Below are positions 13,495 through 19,313 of a stretch of 19,313 nt of DNA, in pieces. Both the position numbers and the translations under genes were made by a program. Within the stretch, counting starts at the first letter, position 1; each line of letters starts with the position of its first letter. This DNA comes from an uncultured Collinsella sp. (GTDB lineage: Bacteria; Actinomycetota; Coriobacteriia; Coriobacteriales; Coriobacteriaceae). The stretch is from NCBI GenBank assembly GCA_900552155.1, contig URYU01000014.1:1-19313 (forward strand), in the 5' to 3' direction. The notes beneath the pieces were generated by a model, which saw only the letters and a program-made list of their open reading frames with translations, made no database searches and was not told where the DNA came from.

Positions 13495-14853
13495 TTACTT
13501 GTCTTTGGGCGCGGGGTGTTTGCAGACCACGCTCATGTAGATCATACCGAGCACGGCAGCGGTGACCGAACCGGCAAGGATGGCGGCCTTGGCAGCCAGA
13601 ACCTCAAACTGGGCCGTCGGGAAGGCAAGGCCGCTGATGAGGATCGACATGGTGAAGCCGATGCCGCCCAGAATGCCCACACCGGCAATCATGTGCCAGT
13701 TAACGTTATGCGGCAGCTCGCAGACCCTAAACTTAACCAGGGCAAACGTCATGCCAAAGATGCCGATCGGCTTGCCCAGCAGCATGCCAAAGTACACGCC
13801 GAGCGTCACCGGGTCGGTGAGCAGCGTGCTCATGTCCACGCCCACTAGGCGAACCTGTGCGTTCACGAACGCAAAGATCGGCAGAATCACAAAGTTGACC
13901 GGCGTGGAGATCAGACGCTCCATGCGGATGAGCGGCGGGGTCACGCGGTGCATGACGCGCTCGACCCTGGTGGTCGAGACGGTAAAGTCATGCTGGCCCA
14001 AGATGTGCGCCTCGTCGTCGTAGCGGTCATCGAGCAGCGGCAGGCACTCGCCCAACCAATCGGTGAGGCTATCGAGCTTGACGCCGCACTTGGCCGGAAT
14101 GGTAAAGGCCAAGATGACACCGGCGAGCGTAGCGTGCACGCCGCTCTTGAACATGCAGAACCACAACAGCAGGCCCAGTACCGAATACGGGGCGAGGCGG
14201 TAATGCTGCGTCTTGTTGAGCCACACGAGCGCGCAGGTCACCAGCGCGGCGGCGCCCAACCAAAACGGATTGGGGCTCTGACCGTAGAAGATGGCGATGG
14301 CGGCGATGGAGATGAGGTCATCGGCGATGGCGAGCGTCGAGAAGAACACGCGCACGCCGTTGGGCACGCTGTTGCCCAAAAGCGACAGCACGCCCAGCGC
14401 AAAGGCAATATCGGTTGCCATGGGGATGGCCCAACCGTTGCGGGCGCCGGCATGGTTAAAGATCAGGTAGATGCTGGCAGGATCGACGACGCCGCCCACG
14501 GCCGCCAGCATGGGAAGCATGGCCTGACGCGGATTCTTGAGCTCGCCGACCGTCATCTCGTACTTAAGCTCAATGCCCACCAATAAAAAGAAAATCGCCA
14601 TGAGGAAGTCGTTGACGAAAAGCTCAACGGTGAGACCGGCCGTAAGGTTGCCCAGACCCACATACAGCGGGGTCTCCAAAAAGTGATGGATGGCCTCGTA
14701 GGCATCGGTATTGGCGCAAATGACGGCGGCGATGGCGGCGAAGACCATGACGGCGGCGGAAATCGTGCCGTTCTCGGCGATGCGCTCCCAGATGTCGTGA
14801 CGTTCAAAGCGCTTGCGCTCACGAACGTTGAACAGCTGCTCAGTTGCTGCCAT
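13495..14853 (-). CDS. nhaA: Na+/H+ antiporter NhaA
   Basis: This 452-residue inner-membrane antiporter exchanges Na+ (or Li+) for H+ and helps control cell pH and salt. It has multiple hydrophobic spans and the ion-site aspartates D148 (in PMATDIAF) and D178/D179 (in LAIADDLISI), matching E. coli D133, D163 and D164. The IELKYEM segment matches the conserved loop. It is longer than E. coli NhaA (388), mainly through extra loop sequence. ATG at 14853 has AAAGGAG 6 nt upstream. The leader holds a terminator-like hairpin (14887-14922). The gene is downstream of ppaC but separated from it by a strong terminator. Confidence 0.95.
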   Translation of the reverse strand: MAATEQLFNVRERKRFERHDIWERIAENGTISAAVMVFAAIAAVICANTDAYEAIHHFLETPLYVGLGNLTAGLTVELFVNDFLMAIFFLLVGIELKYEMTVGELKNPRQAMLPMLAAVGGVVDPASIYLIFNHAGARNGWAIPMATDIAFALGVLSLLGNSVPNGVRVFFSTLAIADDLISIAAIAIFYGQSPNPFWLGAAALVTCALVWLNKTQHYRLAPYSVLGLLLWFCMFKSGVHATLAGVILAFTIPAKCGVKLDSLTDWLGECLPLLDDRYDDEAHILGQHDFTVSTTRVERVMHRVTPPLIRMERLISTPVNFVILPIFAFVNAQVRLVGVDMSTLLTDPVTLGVYFGMLLGKPIGIFGMTFALVKFRVCELPHNVNWHMIAGVGILGGIGFTMSILISGLAFPTAQFEVLAAKAAILAGSVTAAVLGMIYMSVVCKHPAPKDK

Positions 14854-14886
14854 GGGCGGCTCCTTTCACGGGAAAGCTCCCGTCTT

Positions 14887-14922
14887 AAAAAAGCACGGCC
14901 CGCCCAAGTGGCGGCGCCGCGC
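14887..14922 (-). terminator. Terminator-like hairpin in the nhaA leader
   Basis: On the minus strand, a 7-bp plus 5-bp stem (one G-T pair, one bulge; 14893-14904 with 14910-14922) with a 5-nt loop is followed by six T (14887-14892). It ends about 34 nt before the nhaA ATG. A second hairpin (14868-14873 with 14878-14883) lies between it and the ribosome binding site. It could be an attenuator or a backup terminator for ppaC. Confidence 0.65.
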
Positions 14923-14997
14923 TCTAACGTATTACGCTTGCATCTAGCCTACCCTGCACGACAAGCACGCAGGCGTGGCCGAAAAGCGGAACCACAG

Positions 14998-15018
14998 GTT
15001 GAACATTATTTGTTCAAC
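14998..15018. promoter_or_regulatory. Perfect inverted repeat, possible operator
   Basis: GTTGAAC and GTTCAAC (7 bp each) flank 7 A/T-only bases in the gap between nhaA and ppaC. It has the size and symmetry of a dimer-binding site, but no regulator is identified. The rest of this gap, 14923-15061, shows no other clear element. Confidence 0.3.
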
Positions 15019-15061
15019 GGCACGGGCATACCTGTCCAAGAGACGACGCGGCGCCGTGCAC

Positions 15062-15101
15062 AAAAAACGACCGGAGCGCGGGGCGTCCGCGGTCCGGTCG
15101 T
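15062..15101 (-). terminator. ppaC intrinsic terminator
   Basis: A 9-bp stem (15067-15075 with 15093-15101), one mismatch, then 5 further pairs, is followed on the minus strand by six T (15062-15067). It lies 20 nt past the ppaC stop. Confidence 0.88.
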
Positions 15102-15120
15102 GGCGTTTGGTCAACTAAAC

Positions 15121-16044
15121 CTAGCAGGCGGCCATGATGGGGGCAGCGACCTGCTTCTTACGGGAGAGGACGCCCGGCATCCAGACGCCGTCGTGCTCGT
15201 CGGCAATACCCAGGCCCTTCTGAGCAGCCTCGGTCTCGCCCTCGAGCAGGACCTGCGAGCCCTCCTCCATGATGTCGGTGATGCACAGGACGATGCCGTC
15301 GGCACCCTTCTCGGCGGCGTAGGCGCGCATGGCCTCGCGAATCTCGTCGATCATGCCGAGTGCGCGAGTCTTGTCGACAGTCTCGTACTGGCCGATGAGC
15401 AGCTTCTTGCCGGCGGGCTCGAACATCTTGATGTCGTTGCCGACCATCTCGGCTGCGGTGAAGGAGCCGGACGGACGGGTGAGGAAGACCTCCATGCCAA
15501 ACTTGACCGGGTCGACGCCCACCTGCTCGCCGAGCTTGGCGGCGACGGCGCGGTCGACATCGGTGGTGGTGGGGCTCTTGAGCATGAGCGTGTCGGTCAT
15601 CATGGCCGAGAGCAGCAGCTTGGCCTGGACGTCGGAAAGCTCAACGCCGAGCACGCCGGCGAGCTTGGTGACGATGGTGCAGCTGGAGCCCCAGGGCAGG
15701 CAGATGTAGTGCAGCGGGCCGGCGGTCTCGAAGTCGCCGATGCGGTGATGATCGACAACGCCAAAGACCGTGGCGTCCTTAAGGCCGGCGACGGACTGGG
15801 CAGACTCGTTGTGGTCGGTGAGGACGACGAGCTGACCAGCCTCGACGGACTCGATCACGCGGGGCTCGGCGATGCCGGCGTCGGCGAGCAGCTTGGCGGA
15901 CTCGGCCGGAAGCTGACCAAGGGCGCAGGCCTCGTAGGTGTTGCCGGCATACTCAACCTGGTTGAGCAGCTGGGACAGGACGACGGCGCTCATGATGGCG
16001 TCGTTATCGGGGTTCTGGTGACCAAAGACAAGAACGTTTGCCAT
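15121..16044 (-). CDS. ppaC: Manganese-dependent inorganic pyrophosphatase (family II)
   Basis: This 307-residue cytoplasmic enzyme splits pyrophosphate and so drives biosynthetic reactions forward. It belongs to the DHH family: metal ligands H9, D13, D15 (GHQNPDND), D77, and D98-H99-H100 (DHHRIGDF), with the C-terminal substrate motif SRKKQ at 294-298. Length matches the standard two-domain form without CBS domains. ATG at 16044 has GGAGG 6 nt upstream. A TACCAT on the minus strand at 16083-16088 may be its -10. It is a single-gene unit with its own terminator. Confidence 0.96.
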   Translation of the reverse strand: MANVLVFGHQNPDNDAIMSAVVLSQLLNQVEYAGNTYEACALGQLPAESAKLLADAGIAEPRVIESVEAGQLVVLTDHNESAQSVAGLKDATVFGVVDHHRIGDFETAGPLHYICLPWGSSCTIVTKLAGVLGVELSDVQAKLLLSAMMTDTLMLKSPTTTDVDRAVAAKLGEQVGVDPVKFGMEVFLTRPSGSFTAAEMVGNDIKMFEPAGKKLLIGQYETVDKTRALGMIDEIREAMRAYAAEKGADGIVLCITDIMEEGSQVLLEGETEAAQKGLGIADEHDGVWMPGVLSRKKQVAAPIMAAC

Positions 16045-16160
16045 GGATATCCTCCACTTGATATGTGTACTTGGACGTAGCTATGGTAGCACGCCGATGC
16101 CGAGCCTTCGCAGACGGAAGGGCCACGGCATATTTTGGGGCGCAGGCACGGGGGCCAAGG

Positions 16161-16211
16161 CTGTCCCTTTTGCACCATGTTGGTGCAATGTAACCTGTCC
16201 CCCTTGCACCA
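16161..16211. repeat. Two-copy GGGAC repeat with internal hairpin (REP-pair-like)
   Basis: Seventeen bases at 16161-16177 recur at 16195-16211 (15 of 17 identical, ctgtccc..ttgcacca). Between them TGGTGCAA (16181-16188) pairs with TTGCACCA (16170-16177) in a perfect 8-bp hairpin. A pairing of that inverted copy with the other repeat is also possible. It starts 2 nt after the glk stop. No T-run follows the hairpin on the minus strand, so I do not call it a terminator. Confidence 0.75.
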
Positions 16212-16212
16212 G

Positions 16213-17166
16213 CTATTTACCGGCAGCGCGCAGGGCTACGTAGGCAGCACCGATGATGCCGGCGTCGTTTCCGAGCGAAGCGACCTTAATGGGCGTCTCG
16301 CGCGAGGCGGAAAGCGCGTACTGCTTAAAGTGCTCGCGAACCTTGTCGAGGTAGACATCGGCCGAGGCGGAGGCGCCGCCGCCGATGAGGAACATCTCGG
16401 GATCAACCACGTTGGCAATAAGCGCCAGTGCGCGGCCGAGATAGTCGGCCATGGTATCGGCCGCGGCCAGCGCGAGCTTGTCGCCCTCGCGGCAGGCCTG
16501 GAACACGTCCTTGGAATCGGAGGGGCCGGTCAGCTCGATGGGCTCGATGCCCGCCTTCTCGCACTCGGCAAGGTAGTTGCTCACCACGCCGGTGGCGCTG
16601 GAATACTGCTCCAGGTGGCCATGGCCGCCGCAGCCGCAGGTGCGCTCCTCGGCCGGGTTCAGGCACATGTGGCCAATCTCGCCGCCAGCACCCACAACGC
16701 CCGATACCACGTCGCCGTTGACGATAACGCCGCCGCCCACGCCGGTACCAATGGTGACCATCACCACGTTCTGCACGCCCTTGGCAGAACCGAGCCAGGC
16801 CTCGCCCATAGCAGCAGCGTTGGCGTCGTTCTCGTACTTAACGACCGCGTCGGGGCAGTGCTCCTGGATGGCGATCTTGAGCTCGGGCAGGTTGATGGCG
16901 ATGTTCGCCTTGACCTTGGCATCGCCCGATGCCGGGATGGGGCACGGAACGGCCAGGCCGATGCCCGCCACAAAGGCACGCGGAATCTGCGCCTTGGCGA
17001 CCACCTGGTCGATAGCCTCGGTCACCGCGGCAAAGCCCGCAGCGTCAACGATAGGAGGCGTGGGCACGCTGGCCTTGGCAAGCAGGTTGCCGTCCTCGTC
17101 GAACAGGCCCTCCTTAACCGAAGTGCCGCCGACGTCGATGCCGATGTAGTACTGCTTAGGTTCCAT
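16213..17166 (-). CDS. glk: ROK-family glucokinase
   Basis: This 317-residue cytoplasmic kinase probably makes glucose 6-phosphate from glucose and ATP. It has the ATP loop DVGGTSVK (11-18), the second loop IGTGVGGG (139-146), the catalytic D114 in YENDANAA, E163 and H166 in GGEIGHMC, and a zinc site. The usual third zinc Cys is His here (C177, C179, H184 in CGCGGHGHLE). I chose ATG at 17166 (MEPKQYYIG) over an upstream frame from 17232 because AAAGGTGG lies 6 nt upstream and the first residues match the family. No HTH is present, so it is an enzyme, not a ROK repressor. N-acetyl sugars or mannose remain possible substrates. Confidence 0.9.
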   Translation of the reverse strand: MEPKQYYIGIDVGGTSVKEGLFDEDGNLLAKASVPTPPIVDAAGFAAVTEAIDQVVAKAQIPRAFVAGIGLAVPCPIPASGDAKVKANIAINLPELKIAIQEHCPDAVVKYENDANAAAMGEAWLGSAKGVQNVVMVTIGTGVGGGVIVNGDVVSGVVGAGGEIGHMCLNPAEERTCGCGGHGHLEQYSSATGVVSNYLAECEKAGIEPIELTGPSDSKDVFQACREGDKLALAAADTMADYLGRALALIANVVDPEMFLIGGGASASADVYLDKVREHFKQYALSASRETPIKVASLGNDAGIIGAAYVALRAAGK

Positions 17167-17220
17167 GGGAGCCCACCTTTCTCGTTTAAACATTGCCTGT
17201 ATGGTACCGCTCCCAAGGCA

Positions 17221-17261
17221 AAAACCTACCAAAAAGGGACAGGTTTGTTTTGGCAGGTTTT
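17221..17261. repeat. Imperfect 14-bp inverted repeat with GGGAC in the loop
   Basis: Bases 17221-17234 and 17248-17261 pair with one mismatch, aaaacctaccaaaa against ttttggcaggtttt, around a 13-nt loop that contains gggacagg. It lies 55 nt upstream of the glk start in the divergent gap with gntR. No transcript is known to end here. Confidence 0.7.
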
Positions 17262-17317
17262 ATCTGGGAAAACGCGAATGGCCGCTTAACACGACATTAC
17301 TCAGATGTTTATCTATT

Positions 17318-17329
17318 TAGAGCGCTCTA
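17318..17329. promoter_or_regulatory. 12-bp perfect palindrome, possible GntR operator
   Basis: TAGAGCGCTCTA is a perfect palindrome in an AT-rich 282-bp gap between divergent glk and gntR, about 52 nt upstream of the TATAAT. GntR-type regulators bind short palindromes, but no consensus is known for this one, so the role is inferred from position. Confidence 0.35.
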
Positions 17330-17380
17330 GTTTATATGCGAAGCGACTTTTAATTATATCTTTCTCGAACTTTTTAAATA

Positions 17381-17386
17381 TATAAT
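17381..17386 (+). promoter_or_regulatory. Candidate -10 element for gntR-manA
   Basis: A perfect TATAAT lies 62 nt upstream of the GTG at 17449, in a strongly AT-rich stretch. No good -35 is seen. A further TATACT at 17419-17424 is too close to the ribosome binding site. Confidence 0.45.
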
Positions 17387-17448
17387 AGGGATGCTTAGGT
17401 GTTAACTATACTTTCTTTTATACTCAATCAGGTTGGAAAGGAGGTTCC

Positions 17449-18168
17449 GTGATCCCAAAATACGAGGCGGTAGCTGCGGATATCCGTCGAAGCATCGAGA
17501 ACGGCGCTCTAAAGCCGGGCGATAAGCTTCCCACCGTCGTTGAGTTCTGCGAGCTCTATAGCGTTTCCAAAATCACCGTCAAACGAGCTATCGAGCAAAT
17601 CACCGAGGAAGGTCTTATTACCAGCCGTCGTGGATCGGGTACCTACGTTAAGGACACGGCGGGACTTCCCGGCCAGGCGTTTTTCCAGGGCAAAAACGAC
17701 CGTGCCCAGGGTTTTTCGTATGAGCACCGCGGGGAGAAGGTGACCTCGGTGGTCTACGATTTCTCGATCGTTAATCCACCAGCGGACATCGCAGCCCAGC
17801 TGGGAATTGCCGAGGATGACTTTGCCTACCACATCGTGCGCGTGCGTCAGGCCGACGAGAAGCCCATCGTTATCGAGTACACCTACATGCCCCTCGAGCT
17901 GATTCCGGGCCTTAAAAAGAAGGACCTGTATGGATCGGTCTACCGCTTTGTCCGCGAGCAATGCGGGCTGAAGATTTCGAGCTTCCACCGTACCATTCGC
18001 GCCGTGGCAGCAACCGAGGAAGAAGCCGAGCGCCTGGACACCAAGCCTGGCTCTCCCCTGCTCGAGCTCACCCAGATTGGCTTTTTGGACAGCGGCGCCG
18101 CCTTTGAGTATTCGGTCTCGCGCAACGTTGGCGACCGCTTTGAGTTGCACAACGTAACGTTGGCATAG
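17449..18168 (+). CDS. GntR-family regulator, HutC/UTRA subgroup
   Basis: The 239-residue protein has an N-terminal winged HTH (about 1-68: KYEAVAADIRRSIENGALKP through the GSGTYV wing) and a C-terminal UTRA ligand domain (about 90-239). HutC-type regulators usually bind sugar phosphates or related small molecules and release DNA. GTG at 17449 is set by AAAGGAGG ending 4 nt upstream, and the sequence begins as the family does (IPKYEAVAADI). It is divergent from glk and 65 nt upstream of manA on the same strand, so glk and manA are its likely targets, together with its own gene. The ligand is not deducible from sequence. Confidence 0.92.
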   Translation: MIPKYEAVAADIRRSIENGALKPGDKLPTVVEFCELYSVSKITVKRAIEQITEEGLITSRRGSGTYVKDTAGLPGQAFFQGKNDRAQGFSYEHRGEKVTSVVYDFSIVNPPADIAAQLGIAEDDFAYHIVRVRQADEKPIVIEYTYMPLELIPGLKKKDLYGSVYRFVREQCGLKISSFHRTIRAVAATEEEAERLDTKPGSPLLELTQIGFLDSGAAFEYSVSRNVGDRFELHNVTLA

Positions 18169-18180
18169 TTTTTTAGTCAT

Positions 18181-18218
18181 GCGGGCGCTCATTTTGAGCA
18201 GTTTTACGCGGCGCCCGC
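18181..18218 (+). promoter_or_regulatory. GC-rich hairpin between gntR and manA
   Basis: Bases 18181-18188 and 18211-18218 are an 8-bp perfect inverted repeat (gcgggcgc/gcgcccgc). A short alternative stem, gctca/tgagc, lies inside. No T-run follows; the stem ends 10 nt before the GAGG ribosome binding site of manA, so it could tune translation or RNA stability rather than end transcription. Confidence 0.45.
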
Positions 18219-18239
18219 GCAACACAATGAGGTATGAAT

Positions 18240-19172
18240 ATGTCCGATTTAATTAAGCTGACGCCGATCTTTCACGAGAAGATCTGGGGCGGCCGCCAGC
18301 TCGAAACCGTATTTGGTTACGACATTCCCGATGGTCCCATCGGTGAGTGCTGGGCCATCTCGGCCCACCCCAACGGCGACTGCCAGATTGCAGAGGGCCC
18401 GTACACAGGCCACACGCTGTCGTGGCTGTGGGCCGAGCACCGCGAGCTCTTTGGCAACTGCGAGGGCAAGGAGTTCCCGCTGCTCATTAAGATTCTGGAC
18501 GCCAAGGACGACCTTTCGATCCAGATTCATCCCAACGACGAGTACGCCGCCAAGCACGAGAACGGCAGCCTGGGCAAAACCGAGTGCTGGTATGTGCTGG
18601 ACTGCGAGCCCGGCGCCACAATCATCGTCGGCCAGCGTGCCAAGGACCGCGCCGAGGCCGCACAGATGATCGAGGAAGGACGTTGGGACGACATGCTCAA
18701 CGTGCTGCCGATTCACAAGGGCGACTTTTTCCAGATTGATTCCGGCACCGTGCACGCCATCAAGACCGGCACGCTCATTTTGGAGACGCAGCAGTCGAGC
18801 GACGTGACGTATCGTCTGTACGACTACAACCGTCCCGGCACCGATGGCAAGCTGCGCCCGCTGCACATTGAGCAGAGCCTCGACTGCATCGACTTTGATG
18901 CTCAGGCTCCGACCGACGGCACGGTGACCGCGCCCGAGGTGGACGGCGTGACCGAGCTCGAGTCTAACTCCTGCTACACCGTCGATCGCGTGCGCGTCGA
19001 CGGCAGCAAGACCCTCGACCAGCGCTGGCCCTTCATGTGTCTGTCGGTCATCGACGGCGAAGGCACCGTCTGCGGCGACCCCGTCCACAAGGGAAGCCAC
19101 CTGCTGGCTCCGAGCACCGTCGGCTCCATCGACCTCGAAGGCAAGATGGAACTGATCGTCTCGCACCTGTAA
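18240..19172 (+). CDS. manA: Mannose-6-phosphate isomerase, class I (short form)
   Basis: This zinc enzyme interconverts mannose 6-phosphate and fructose 6-phosphate. The 310-residue protein matches the short Gram-positive-type form. It has the zinc ligands Q95 and H97 (IQIHPND), E115 (KTECWYVL) and H172 (SGTVHAI), plus YRLYDYNR (191-198) near the active site. The ATG at 18240 (MSDLIKL) has GAGG 7 nt upstream; an ATG two codons earlier is only 1 nt from that site and less likely. With gntR upstream and glk divergent, it fits a hexose entry module. Confidence 0.94.
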   Translation: MSDLIKLTPIFHEKIWGGRQLETVFGYDIPDGPIGECWAISAHPNGDCQIAEGPYTGHTLSWLWAEHRELFGNCEGKEFPLLIKILDAKDDLSIQIHPNDEYAAKHENGSLGKTECWYVLDCEPGATIIVGQRAKDRAEAAQMIEEGRWDDMLNVLPIHKGDFFQIDSGTVHAIKTGTLILETQQSSDVTYRLYDYNRPGTDGKLRPLHIEQSLDCIDFDAQAPTDGTVTAPEVDGVTELESNSCYTVDRVRVDGSKTLDQRWPFMCLSVIDGEGTVCGDPVHKGSHLLAPSTVGSIDLEGKMELIVSHL

Positions 19173-19196
19173 GCTACCGGTCCCCGAGCGCTCGCC

Positions 19197-19313
19197 GGGA
19201 CGGGGCGCGGGGTTTGGTCGCCTGCTCGGACAGTCCTGCTCGCACGGAGTGCACATTAAGTGCTCGCCGGCGCGTGCGTAACTCGCGATCGACCAAACCC
19301 CGCGCCCCGTCCC
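19197..19313. repeat. 24-bp perfect inverted repeat around a 69-nt spacer, at the window edge
   Basis: Bases 19197-19220 and 19290-19313 are exact reverse complements (gggacggggcg... and ...cgccccgtccc). The spacer has nested shorter stems (cgcacg/cgtgcg and gcac/gtgc). It begins 24 nt after the manA stop. The right arm reaches the last base, so it may extend further. No coding frame is convincing here. Confidence 0.85.

Noticed and set aside
14683..16080. 465-codon plus-strand frame
   Set aside because: Antisense to nhaA and ppaC and crosses the ppaC terminator; Gly/Asp/His-rich composition typical of a mirror frame.
16135..17289. 384-codon plus-strand frame
   Set aside because: Mirror frame of the glucokinase gene; no motif support.
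18181..18218. Hairpin after gntR as an intrinsic terminator
   Set aside because: No T-run follows the stem on the plus strand, and the T-run before it is on the wrong side.
18249..19256. 335-codon minus-strand frame
   Set aside because: Antisense to manA, which has clear zinc-ligand motifs.
1..19313. tRNA, rRNA, CRISPR array, prophage or intact insertion sequence
   Set aside because: None seen by eye: no cloverleaf-like or evenly spaced repeat arrays, and no integrase or transposase among the translated frames.

Overview
This window looks like ordinary core chromosome from a high-GC actinobacterium of the class Coriobacteriia, most likely Collinsella or a close relative. That assignment is an inference. 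It rests on high-GC codon use, frequent GTG/TTG starts, a lysine-rich TopA tail, a subgroup-1c aspartate aminotransferase, HypA/HypB beside Tat genes, and protein sequences that read as Coriobacterial to me; no database was searched. I see no rRNA, tRNA, CRISPR array, prophage or intact insertion sequence.

Layout. (1) 1-4690, minus strand: tmk, holB and a RicT/PSP1 protein form a tightly packed cluster (1-nt gap, then a 10-nt overlap), the same neighbourhood as tmk...holB-yaaT in Bacillus. It is followed by comF, which has a TTG start, its own promoter-like region and a hairpin over its ribosome binding site, and then by an unrecognised gene that runs off the left edge. (2) 4930-5913, plus strand: a zinc-ribbon, single-membrane-span protein with an acidic run, ending at a bidirectional terminator. 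(3) 6036-13004, minus strand: a 1c-type aminotransferase, a STAS anti-sigma-factor antagonist, tatB-tatC, hypA-hypB and a type IA topoisomerase. (4) 13154-13408, plus strand: an 84-residue protein of unknown function. (5) 13495-17166, minus strand: nhaA, Mn-dependent pyrophosphatase ppaC, and a ROK glucokinase. (6) 17449-19172, plus strand: a GntR/UTRA regulator and manA, divergent from the glucokinase across an unusually AT-rich gap.

How the genes work together. tmk, holB and ricT link dTTP supply, replication clamp loading and mRNA/competence control. HypA and HypB deliver nickel to [NiFe]-hydrogenase and TatB/TatC export folded, cofactor-loaded proteins, so the block suggests a nickel enzyme, possibly exported through Tat, encoded elsewhere. 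glk, gntR and manA look like a sugar-phosphate entry module that may be controlled by the GntR protein.

The least explained part lies between the genes. Five gaps carry different hairpins or short repeats, all with a GGGAC/GTCCC core: a 23-bp inverted repeat at 4793-4861, a 26/29-identical pair at 5937 and 13411, a two-copy array at 16161-16211 and an imperfect 14-bp inverted repeat at 17221-17261. Other candidates are a terminator-like hairpin in the nhaA leader, a 24-bp inverted repeat at the right edge, and a promoter-like block shared by comF and tmk. I found no clearly new multi-gene system.
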